Source: JAFTYO01 sp045611785 (GTDB taxonomy: Bacteria; Pseudomonadota; Alphaproteobacteria; RF32; CAG-239). From it: a DNA stretch of 19,612 nt. Shown piece after piece: positions 1-6,068 of the stretch. The stretch is taken from assembly GCA_045611785.1 (NCBI GenBank), contig JAZKXV010000003.1, positions 1 to 19,612 of the forward strand, written 5' to 3'. Made by a program: the position numbers and the translations under genes. How positions within the stretch are numbered: the first letter of the stretch is position 1; the number at the start of each line of letters is the position of its first letter. Under the pieces are notes generated by a model. The model worked only from the letters and a program-made list of their open reading frames with translations, ran no database searches and was not told the DNA's origin.

Positions 1-45
1 CCCATAATTGTCAATATGGTTTGTGATTATTTAGTACAATATGGG
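1..45 (-). promoter_or_regulatory. Cut leftward promoter (-35 only) inside an inverted repeat
   Basis: Read on the minus strand, positions 14-9 give a perfect TTGACA -35 box. Its -10 box would lie beyond the left edge of the window, so a leftward transcription unit starts here and is cut off. The same stretch forms an imperfect inverted repeat: CCCATAATTGT at 1-11 pairs with ACAATATGGG at 36-45, with one bulged A. In phi29 the left end is transcribed outward to make the packaging RNA, so outward transcription here would fit, but nothing of the product is visible. Confidence 0.4.
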
Positions 46-172
46 ATTATGTAAAATACCAAATATAATAAATATAATGATAATTTATTTGTGGAACAAT
101 GTGGTGAAAAGTGGATAAATAGGGAGTTATAGAAATATTAATAAAATAATTCAAGAAAATTGAAGAAAAGTA

Positions 173-201
173 TTGACTTTCCCAGAATAATATAATAGAA
201 T
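173..201 (+). promoter_or_regulatory. Early rightward promoter for the replication genes
   Basis: TTGACT (173-178) and TAGAAT (196-201) are separated by 17 bases, close to the sigma-A consensus. TATAAT at 191-196 is a better box but only 12 bases from this -35. The leader contains a small hairpin, GCAGG (214-218) with CCTGC (232-236), ahead of the Shine-Dalgarno of the first gene. This promoter would serve the gene at 268, the terminal protein and the DNA polymerase. Positions 46-172 are A+T-rich with no gene that I can see. Confidence 0.6.
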
Positions 202-267
202 AATCTTAATCTAGCAGGAAATAATTAGAAACCTGCAATAAGTAAGAAAGGAAGGAAATAGAAGAAA

Positions 268-609
268 ATGAGTAGAATGAAATTAACACAGGATGGGATT
301 GCAAATGATTTAACGATATCGCCATATAAAACAAAAGTATTTTACACAGCGAATAGTTATGTTATTTATGTATTTTCATCGAAACTGTACAAGGGAAAAT
401 TTGAGGAAAGAATGGAGGATAACAGAGAAAAAATAAATAGATCATTATCAAATAGATTTGGTTTTGATATAGTGAATAATTTGTTGTGTGATATGAAATT
501 ATACGCAACGATTGAAAAAAGAGGGTTCTTGATAAAAAGTAATAAAGAAGGTTTTGGATGTCTAAGCAATCTAAGATTAGATGGAAAAACACTGATACAG
601 AAGAATTAA
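268..609 (+). CDS. Small early protein upstream of terminal protein, function unknown
   Basis: This is a 113-residue soluble protein with no membrane segment or signal peptide. It starts at ATG 268 behind an AAGGAAGG Shine-Dalgarno about 12 bases upstream; a second in-frame Met lies three codons later. It is rich in Lys, Tyr and Asn, and a segment near residues 50-62 (EDNREKINRSLSNRFG) looks helical. It is the first gene of the early transcript and its 3' end overlaps the putative terminal-protein gene by 52 bases in another frame, so the two are probably translationally coupled. I do not recognise a family. Its position before the replication genes suggests an early role, such as a replication accessory or host takeover factor, but that is only context. 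Confidence 0.75.
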   Translation: MSRMKLTQDGIANDLTISPYKTKVFYTANSYVIYVFSSKLYKGKFEERMEDNREKINRSLSNRFGFDIVNNLLCDMKLYATIEKRGFLIKSNKEGFGCLSNLRLDGKTLIQKN

Positions 610-1373
610 ACAGGACAGTCAAAAATTTCAATGCCAAAATAAGTAGAATCGAAAAAAAGAACCCTGAATTAAAAAATGCCCTGCCAGAAAGAATATCGGC
701 AAGGCAATTGAAAAAAATGATAAACACAAGACAAGATTTAAAAAGAGAACTAAATTCATTGAAACGATTTACAGATAAAAAAAATGTGATAGACATTGAG
801 ATTGATGAAAAAGGAAATAAAAAATATATTGGTGTTGATATTATTGAAAGTCCTAACAATTATAACACTAAAATCACTAAATGGCAAAAAAAAGAAATAA
901 ACAGAAGATTGCCAACAATCAACAAGCGAAGGGCAGAAAGATTAGAAAATCTAAAAAATAGAGATGTTAAGTCCAGGGGAGAAGAACTAGGCTATAAAAA
1001 GGGACATTTTGGACTAGGTAGAGCCGAACTTTTAGAACTTGAAGAAATGACAGGTATTACCGAGGGAATGAATGAAGTTGCAATCAAAATGAAATATAGA
1101 GGTATATTGCTAGAATCACAAACAGGCTATTTTACAGATAAAGATTATAGAACCAAAGAAAATTATATAAAAGGATTGCATGATAATTTTAGCAAGAAAG
1201 ACCCAACAATAAAGAAAATTGTCGAAAGAATTGAAAATATGCCAATAAGCGAATTTTTGGAAACATTCCACAGTGACAATGATGCAAAGTTTGAGGGATT
1301 GTATGCACCAAACCAGAAAAAAATAAAAGAATATACGAATAGTTTAGCAGCGGTTTGGCTACCTAATAGATAG
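558..1373 (+). CDS. Putative DNA terminal protein (protein primer)
   Basis: This 271-residue, strongly basic, helix-rich protein is encoded immediately upstream of the protein-primed DNA polymerase. Position, size (phi29 TP is 266 residues) and composition are those of the terminal protein, which carries the priming hydroxyl and stays covalently bound to the 5' ends of the genome. The N-terminal third is Lys/Arg-rich and coiled-coil-like, as expected for a DNA-binding domain. The C-terminal part (residues about 195-271) has several Ser, Thr and Tyr residues that could prime, but I cannot say which one does. It starts at ATG 558 with AGAAGG six bases upstream, inside the previous gene. The polymerase start follows 17 bases after the stop. 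The call rests mainly on context, because terminal proteins diverge quickly. Confidence 0.8.
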   Translation: MSKQSKIRWKNTDTEELNRTVKNFNAKISRIEKKNPELKNALPERISARQLKKMINTRQDLKRELNSLKRFTDKKNVIDIEIDEKGNKKYIGVDIIESPNNYNTKITKWQKKEINRRLPTINKRRAERLENLKNRDVKSRGEELGYKKGHFGLGRAELLELEEMTGITEGMNEVAIKMKYRGILLESQTGYFTDKDYRTKENYIKGLHDNFSKKDPTIKKIVERIENMPISEFLETFHSDNDAKFEGLYAPNQKKIKEYTNSLAAVWLPNR

Positions 1374-1390
1374 GAAAAAAGGAGAAACAC

Positions 1391-3145
1391 ATGAAAACTT
1401 ATGTTGCCGATTTTGAGACAACGACAGATGAAAATGATTGTCGTATATGGGCCTATGCGTTGTGTGATGTTGATGATGTGAATATAAAAATGTTTGGCAA
1501 CAATATAGATGATTTTATGCAGTTTTGTAGACAGAAAGAAAACTACAAAATTTTACTACATGAAATGGAGTTTTATGGTCAATTCGTAATTGCGTGGTTA
1601 TTAAAGAATGGATATAGGCATACAACAGAACAAAGTGATAGAAAGACAAAAACGTTCAATACATTGATAAACAATAAGGGAATTTATTATCAAATAGAGG
1701 TAGTTTTTGAGCGAAAAGGGAAAACGATAAATAAAGTGGTTTTTCAAAATTCCTCTAACTTAATAGATATGACAACAGATGAGATTTCAGAAAATTTCAG
1801 GATGCCTATTTCAAATATAAAAATTGATTTGGAAATGGAAAGACCCACCGGGCATGAAATAACAGAGCAAGAAAAGGAATATATATCAAATAAAGCCGAA
1901 ATAGTCGCAAGGGCAATTCAATATTTCTACCAAGAAGGATTAGACAAAATGACCATTGGTTCATGTGCATTGGAAGATTATAAAAAGATGCTAACGCATA
2001 GAAGGTTTAGAATGTATTTTCCACCGCCAAGTTATGATGAAGATGTAAGGGAGTCGTATAGAGGGGGACATAGTTGGCTAGATCCGGAGTTTGAAAACAA
2101 AATTATTGCTAATGGAATTGTACTAGATTATAACTCAACTCATTCGTTTTCTATGTACAGCTGCGAATTACCTTATAGTACACCGATATTTTACAAAGGG
2201 AAATACAAAGAAGATGAATTTTATCCTCTTTATATTCAGGCTATCAGATGCCAATTTGATTTAAAAGAAGGCTATCTCCCAACTGTACAGGTTCGATATG
2301 GTTCGGATTTCAACGCAAGTGAATATCTAACAAGTTCAAATAATAAAGAGGTTACATTATGGATGACCAATGTGGATTTAGAGATATTTTTAGAACATTA
2401 CAAGGTTTATAATCCGGTTTATTTTGGAGGATATAAATTCAAGTCATGTGTTGGATTGTTTGATGATTATGTTGAAAAATGGACCGATGTTAAGATACGA
2501 GCCAAAAATGAGGGGAATTGGGCATTGTATGAGATAGCCAAAAGAATGTTAAATGCCTTATATGGCAAATTCGGAACATTACCACAAGTAAAAAGTAAAA
2601 TTCCCTATTTAGATAAAAATGGGGTTGTAGAGTATAAAGATAGCAAGCCAAAAGAAATCGATGGGGTATATCTAGCCATGGCATCGTTTATAACAAGTTA
2701 CAGTAGGGCTAGAATCATCAAAGCGTTCCAGAAGGTACGAGATAACTATAACGCAGGAATATCAAAAGCAAGGGCGTATTATACGGACACAGACAGTTTG
2801 CATATTGAACTGAATGGAGAAGATATAGAAACATTTTTGAAAAATAGCGGACTTGAAATTGATGATACAGAACTAGGCAAGTTCAAAGTTGAGGGGCTAT
2901 TCAGAAATGCCAAATATCTAAGAACGAAATGTTATTATATGGATGAATATAAAAAACCGCATGAAAAAGAATATAGAAGAAAAATCACAGTCGCAGGAAT
3001 GCCAGAAAGTTGTTACGATTCAGTAACACTTGATAATTTTAAAATAGGAACAACTTATCATGGAAAATTAGCACCGGTTAGAGTACCGGGCGGAGTAGTG
3101 TTAGGAGAAGTGGATTTTACACTGAATAAAGAATTATATATATAA
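1391..3145 (+). CDS. Protein-primed family B DNA polymerase with altered exonuclease and motif A residues
   Basis: At 584 residues (phi29 polymerase has 575) it aligns with phi29 along its whole length. It copies the linear genome from the terminal protein by strand displacement. Visible motifs are Exo I DFETTT (D7, E9), the YRGG linker at 223-226, motif A starting at D246, motif B KRMLNALYG (384-392), motif C YTDTDS (464-469), a KCY motif near 513-515, and a conserved VPGGVVL near the C-terminus. Two features are odd. In Exo II, phi29 HNxKFDG reads HEMEFYG (57-63), so the catalytic Asp is Tyr62 and the Asn is Glu58. In Exo III, phi29 YIKND reads YISNK, so the Asp is Lys168. Motif A SLYP reads STHS (249-252). 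The flanking residues align without gaps, so these are substitutions rather than frame errors. The start has AAAGGAG six bases upstream. Confidence 0.96.
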   Translation: MKTYVADFETTTDENDCRIWAYALCDVDDVNIKMFGNNIDDFMQFCRQKENYKILLHEMEFYGQFVIAWLLKNGYRHTTEQSDRKTKTFNTLINNKGIYYQIEVVFERKGKTINKVVFQNSSNLIDMTTDEISENFRMPISNIKIDLEMERPTGHEITEQEKEYISNKAEIVARAIQYFYQEGLDKMTIGSCALEDYKKMLTHRRFRMYFPPPSYDEDVRESYRGGHSWLDPEFENKIIANGIVLDYNSTHSFSMYSCELPYSTPIFYKGKYKEDEFYPLYIQAIRCQFDLKEGYLPTVQVRYGSDFNASEYLTSSNNKEVTLWMTNVDLEIFLEHYKVYNPVYFGGYKFKSCVGLFDDYVEKWTDVKIRAKNEGNWALYEIAKRMLNALYGKFGTLPQVKSKIPYLDKNGVVEYKDSKPKEIDGVYLAMASFITSYSRARIIKAFQKVRDNYNAGISKARAYYTDTDSLHIELNGEDIETFLKNSGLEIDDTELGKFKVEGLFRNAKYLRTKCYYMDEYKKPHEKEYRRKITVAGMPESCYDSVTLDNFKIGTTYHGKLAPVRVPGGVVLGEVDFTLNKELYI

Positions 3146-3147
3146 TA

Positions 3148-3176
3148 TTGACAATTTACAAAAAAATATGTAAAAT
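3148..3176 (+). promoter_or_regulatory. Promoter of the structured RNA
   Basis: A perfect TTGACA (3148-3153) and TAAAAT (3171-3176) are 17 bases apart. The predicted start, near 3183-3185, coincides with the first base of the long closing helix of the RNA described next. The promoter begins three bases after the polymerase stop codon. Confidence 0.75.
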
Positions 3177-3184
3177 CATTATAC

Positions 3185-3324
3185 TGAGATAACATTGAAT
3201 TTCATGATTGTTTGATTTTTGGTTCTTGCGTATGCAAGATATAAAATAATCTAATGGTGAAGAGCCATCCAAAAATCAAGTGGGGTAGTGCCTAGCAATC
3301 AATTCCTTGTTGTCTCATTTTTTT
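3185..3324 (+). ncRNA. Structured RNA with three-way-junction fold, candidate packaging RNA
   Basis: The 5' and 3' ends pair in a long interrupted helix: 3185-3194 with 3308-3317 (10 bp, one G-U), a 2x2 mismatch, 3197-3201 with 3301-3305, a bulge at 3202-3205, then 3206-3210 with 3296-3300. At the junction a long arm opens with 11 Watson-Crick pairs (3212-3222 with 3269-3279) and carries two hairpins, 3224-3229/3234-3239 with loop GTAT, and 3254-3257/3265-3268. A short hairpin (3281-3284/3291-3294, loop GTAGTG) follows. Seven T residues (3318-3324) come right after the closing helix, so it can also act as terminator. Phi29 packaging RNA has the same plan: paired ends, a long arm, then a short hairpin. 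A consensus promoter places the transcript start at the helix. I could not find a convincing 4-base loop-loop complement, so the packaging role is an inference. It could also be a regulatory leader or an attenuator. Confidence 0.65.
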
Positions 3325-3361
3325 ATAGAAAAATATTGGAAAATTTAGAAAGAAGGAAAAA

Positions 3362-3688
3362 ATGTATAGTAATTTTTATGAATTGTTATTTAAAAAAAGA
3401 ATGAATGAAATATATGGTTATGAGCCAAAACCAATATCAGTAATTGAAAAAGAAGGAAAAATATATATTCCATTAGATGAATATGTAAGACCAATATTAA
3501 AATCAGAGGGGAAAGGAATATATTTTGAATGTGGATTAGTAGAAATAGAAGGTAAGATATATAGAAAATTTATAAAAGCAAAAACAAGAGAAAGATATTT
3601 AAGAAGAGGATATAAAACGATTGTGCTAGATGAATCATATATTGATACGGATTCAGTAAAGGAGAATAAATGGAAAGAGAAGAAATAA
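3362..3688 (+). CDS. Small basic protein, function unknown
   Basis: This is a 108-residue Lys/Arg/Tyr-rich soluble protein with AGAAAGAAGG as ribosome-binding site just upstream of ATG 3362. The middle is probably beta-rich, with two similar segments that read EGKIYIPLDEY (51 onwards in the gene order) and EGKIYRKF. The C-terminal tail is strongly charged. I do not recognise a family. It opens the accessory cluster that runs to 6052, and its last 19 bases overlap the start of the next gene. Transcription could come by read-through of the RNA terminator at 3318-3324, because no separate promoter is visible between them. Confidence 0.75.
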   Translation: MYSNFYELLFKKRMNEIYGYEPKPISVIEKEGKIYIPLDEYVRPILKSEGKGIYFECGLVEIEGKIYRKFIKAKTRERYLRRGYKTIVLDESYIDTDSVKENKWKEKK

Positions 3689-3967
3689 AAAAAGAATTGT
3701 TAGAATTGAATTTTGATGTTGATAGCAAACGGAATTATATATTGGATGGATGCCATTCTATGTATAAAAAATAATCCCCATGCTTGGAATATGGGCTATA
3801 TATACGATTATATAGCAAAGATGAGAAACACATCATATAGCAGGGTAGAAAGATCGATGAGGACAGCAGTAACACCAGCAATAAAAAGTATAAGAAAAAA
3901 ATATAATTATTATGGGAAATTTACCAATAAAACATTTTTGAGTTTGATTAAATTTGAGTTGATATAG
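3670..3967 (+). pseudogene. Spo0A C-terminal (DNA-binding) domain protein, frameshifted
   Basis: The C-terminal part matches the Spo0A effector domain: YIAKMRNTSYSRVERSMR aligns with the DIAKK-NTTxSRVERAIR recognition-helix region, and KFTNKTFLSLI aligns with its KPTNSEFIAMV end. The real start is ATG 3670, behind a strong AAAGGAG five bases upstream and inside the previous gene. That frame gives MEREEIKKELLELNFDVDSK, which matches the start of the same domain, but then runs to a stop at 3774. The rest lies in the next frame (from about 3731 to 3967). One extra base near 3727-3730 accounts for the break, and removing it gives a continuous domain of about 98 residues. The receiver domain of Spo0A is absent. 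A TTG at 3713 could start the second frame but has no ribosome-binding site. The domain may bind 0A-like boxes in host or phage DNA. It may be broken, recoded, or a sequencing error. Confidence 0.75.
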
Positions 3968-3977
3968 GAGGGATAAA

Positions 3978-4277
3978 ATGAGTGTTAAGTCAAAAATAAA
4001 AAGATGTAATAAAGAAATAAAAAGGCTAGAAGAAAAAATATTTAAACTAGAAATGCAAAATCATAATTTAAACAGAATAAAAGAAGATTATATAAAGGAA
4101 GAACAAAAATTGAAATTGTATGAAAATATCATAAAATTTACACTAACTAATCATATTGGCAGTTTAAGAGGTGGGATGAGAATTGATAAGAGAGGAATAG
4201 ATAAAATGAAAGGATTAAGATTTGGAGTGGAAGATGAATATTATACAAATTCTTATATTATAAAAGTTTGGTATTAA
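3978..4277 (+). CDS. Coiled-coil protein, function unknown
   Basis: This 99-residue protein has a long charged coiled coil over residues about 5-45, rich in Lys and Glu with heptad-like Leu/Ile spacing. A short C-terminal domain with a basic turn (RIDKRGIDKMKG) and a Tyr-rich end follows. The start is ATG 3978 with AGGAGGG five bases upstream, ten bases after the stop of the Spo0A-like gene. No family recognised. It lies among small early accessory genes. Confidence 0.75.
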   Translation: MSVKSKIKRCNKEIKRLEEKIFKLEMQNHNLNRIKEDYIKEEQKLKLYENIIKFTLTNHIGSLRGGMRIDKRGIDKMKGLRFGVEDEYYTNSYIIKVWY

Positions 4278-4304
4278 AGAAAAAAGTTTAAGGAGGATAA
4301 AAAA

Positions 4305-4600
4305 ATGAAATGTACAGATAAAGAACAAGAAAAATGCGAGAAGGAAAAAAGGCGGTTGTAATGGTTGCTACTATGAGGAAAAAACCGCAGATGAGATGTT
4401 CGATAGATTAGAATATAAAAAAAGAAGTTTTGAAGAAAATCGGAGATTTCTGTTATATAAATAATGAAATTGATATATGTATATATTTTTGGTGTAAAGA
4501 AAAAGTAGTTGAATGTTGTTGGGGGATTGAACCAGCACAGGTTGATATGCGAACATTAAAAGCAATAAATAAGAAATGTGAGGAATTAGGATGGATATAG
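4305..4600 (+). pseudogene. Cys-rich small protein broken by two poly-A frameshifts
   Basis: A perfect AAGGAGG precedes ATG 4305, but that frame stops at 4361 after 18 codons. Dropping one A from the A6 run at 4345-4350 continues the protein as GGCNGCYYEEKTAD. Dropping one more A from the A7 run at 4417-4423 continues it again as EVLKKIGDFCYINNE down to a stop at 4598-4600. The interval is two bases longer than a multiple of three, exactly as expected. The restored product is 97 residues with paired Cys residues near the N-terminus (C3, C11, then GCNGC), a putative zinc site of the kind seen in small clostridial phage proteins. The function is unknown. The next gene starts inside its last codons. 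Whether it is decay or read error cannot be decided here. Confidence 0.65.
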
Positions 4601-4692
4601 TAACAAGAATGTATTTTAAATTTTTATATCATTATGATCGATATAAATTTTGTAGTGAAATAGTAAAGTATATGCAAAAAGTGAGTAAATAG
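4591..4692 (+). CDS. Very small basic/aromatic protein, function unknown
   Basis: This 33-residue open frame starts at ATG 4591, with GAGG seven bases upstream, and overlaps the end of the previous gene by ten bases. It ends with TAG at 4690-4692, nine bases before the next ATG. The product is rich in Tyr, Phe and Lys with a possible helix in the middle. Tight packing and a ribosome-binding site support translation; nothing suggests a function. It could also just be a coupling leader. Confidence 0.45.
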   Translation: MDIVTRMYFKFLYHYDRYKFCSEIVKYMQKVSK

Positions 4693-4700
4693 GAGGGTGT

Positions 4701-5099
4701 ATGGAAGAAGATATAAAGATATTAGAAGAATTTATAATAAATAGCGTTAATAAAATGGGAAGAGTGTTGGTTGGAAAATATGAAAGTATATCTCTAGAAA
4801 ACCTAATAAAAGGATATATAGAGCTAGAAACAAAAGATAAATTAAGATGTGCAGGAGAATATCTAGCAGTAGCAAAACAACTTTCTAAACCTATCAACTC
4901 AAATGAATATATCCTAAAATCAAAAGTGAGGGATAAAATAGAAGAACTAAAAAAAATCGAATATTCAAATGTTGAATTATCAGTAATGGGAGAAAGTTAT
5001 GAAAAAATGACTTTTTATCAAGCTAAAAAACAATTTGATTATGAAATAGCACAATGTATAATTAAAGTTTTACAAGAATTATTGGAGGAAGAAGAATGA
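4701..5099 (+). CDS. Acidic accessory protein of clostridial phage type
   Basis: This is a 132-residue acidic, helical protein. Its layout is familiar from many clostridial phages and prophages: an opening MEEDIKILEEFI helix, a central segment around ENLIKGYIELE (31-43), a KSKVRDKIEELKK helix (about 73-85), and a C-terminal LQELLEEEE tail. The function of this group is not known to me. The start ATG 4701 has AGGAGGG only three bases upstream, which is rather close. Its stop overlaps the next start in an ATGA arrangement, so translation of the two is probably coupled. Confidence 0.75.
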   Translation: MEEDIKILEEFIINSVNKMGRVLVGKYESISLENLIKGYIELETKDKLRCAGEYLAVAKQLSKPINSNEYILKSKVRDKIEELKKIEYSNVELSVMGESYEKMTFYQAKKQFDYEIAQCIIKVLQELLEEEE

Positions 5100-5299
5100 A
5101 AGAAGTAAAAGGCAAAATAAAAGATGAAATAATGAATATGTTTAAAGGGTTCTATTATGATAGTCAAGAAAAACAATTATTAAGAGCACAAACAATAAAT
5201 GAATTGATAAAAGCATATCACAATACAGAAAGACCAAGATATAATAAAAAACCATATTATAAAAAAGGGGGAAAAAGAAATGTTATTAATGCGGATTAA
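5096..5299 (+). CDS. Small basic protein, function unknown
   Basis: This 67-residue protein has an N-terminal helical half and a very basic C-terminal half (RPRYNKKPYYKKGGKR), which suggests nucleic-acid or membrane-phosphate contact. ATG 5096 overlaps the previous stop, with GGAGGAAG as ribosome-binding site. Its TAA shares a base with the next ATG. A second strong site, GGGGG, with ATG at 5280 lies inside its 3' end and opens a 13-codon frame; this matters for the start of the next gene. Confidence 0.65.
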   Translation: MKEVKGKIKDEIMNMFKGFYYDSQEKQLLRAQTINELIKAYHNTERPRYNKKPYYKKGGKRNVINAD

Positions 5300-5739
5300 T
5301 GATAATTTTATTTATAGCTAGTTTGGTTTTATGGGTAATGGCAATGACCACATTTAGCGATTATGACACAATATACAATATTTCAAGGGCAATTTGTTTG
5401 GTAATTGCAATAGGAATATTAGTTTTTGGGGTGTGCCATGGATTTATAAACTATCCAAAAACAGAAGGAATACATCAAGGAGTAATTACAGCAGTAGATT
5501 TAGAGGGTGTATATTTTAGAAGATATGAAGTGTATTTAAAATCTAGTGGATATACAAATCAAAGCGATGAAACAGTATATGGTATATATGATTATGAAAC
5601 AGAATTAGCCGAGCAATTAAAAAATGCAATAGGAAAAACAGTTAAAATATATTATGGTCATGATGGCGGATATATTCCATGGAATAGTTGCGGTACATAT
5701 CATATAAAAAGTATTGAAATTATAGAGGAGGGAAAATAA
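5299..5739 (+). CDS. Membrane protein with two TM helices and a soluble C-terminal domain
   Basis: The 146-residue product starts with two hydrophobic helices (residues about 1-17 and 29-47) joined by a short acidic loop. A soluble domain of roughly 95 residues follows and looks beta-rich (GVITAVDLEGVYFRRYEVYLKS, later KTVKIYYG). Similar small membrane proteins occur in clostridial phages; the role is unknown. The start used here is ATG 5299, overlapping the previous stop as TAATG. It lacks its own ribosome-binding site at normal distance. The better site serves ATG 5280, whose frame would join this gene if one base near 5297-5299 were removed, adding about six residues (MLLMRI). The N-terminus is therefore uncertain. 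Confidence 0.7.
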   Translation: MIILFIASLVLWVMAMTTFSDYDTIYNISRAICLVIAIGILVFGVCHGFINYPKTEGIHQGVITAVDLEGVYFRRYEVYLKSSGYTNQSDETVYGIYDYETELAEQLKNAIGKTVKIYYGHDGGYIPWNSCGTYHIKSIEIIEEGK

Positions 5740-6052
5740 TGTTATTAGTACGGGTTACGGATTATGTATAGGGGCAATGCTAGGTGTTTTTACAATGTGC
5801 CTAGTTCAAGTCAATAAAAAAGATTGCTTACATTGTGGAGGTACAGGCACAGGGGATTATTGCGAGGTATGTTATTCGAATTTGGTCGCAAAAAATACCC
5901 AGCTGCAAATTGAAAAAAAGGAATTGGAAGATGCAATCAAAAGTTTTGAGTATGTAAGAGAAGAACAAAAGAAATACATAAAAAATTTAGAGACAATTCG
6001 AGAATGCTATTTGCACGATAGAGGGGAAAAACATATCCCAAAAATAGATTGA
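5739..6052 (+). CDS. Membrane-anchored zinc-ribbon/coiled-coil protein, start frame disturbed
   Basis: The intact frame from ATG 5777 gives 91 residues with a CxxC-GxGxGDY-CxxC cluster (residues 17-32) like a small zinc ribbon, then a coiled coil (about 36-75). That ATG has GGGG only two bases upstream, which is a poor start. A strong GAGGAGGG site serves ATG 5739, overlapping the previous stop as TAATG, but its frame stops at 5771 after ten codons. The open frame between 5744 and 5777 encodes a hydrophobic stretch (STGYGLCIGAMLGVFTMC) that completes a membrane helix. One missing base between 5741 and 5753 would join the two parts. The likely ancestral gene is an N-anchored membrane protein with a cytoplasmic zinc ribbon. 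No function known. Confidence 0.6.
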
Positions 6053-6068
6053 TGGAGTTTAGATCATT

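Noticed and set aside
362..859. Long minus-strand open frame of 165 codons across the terminal-protein region
   Set aside because: It lies opposite two well-supported rightward genes, has no ribosome-binding site, and its Phe/Leu-rich product is what the complement of A-rich coding DNA gives.
4338..4362. Programmed -1 frameshift on the A6 run
   Set aside because: The reading frame does not place the A run as a canonical X-XXY-YYZ heptamer, and the shift needed is +1.
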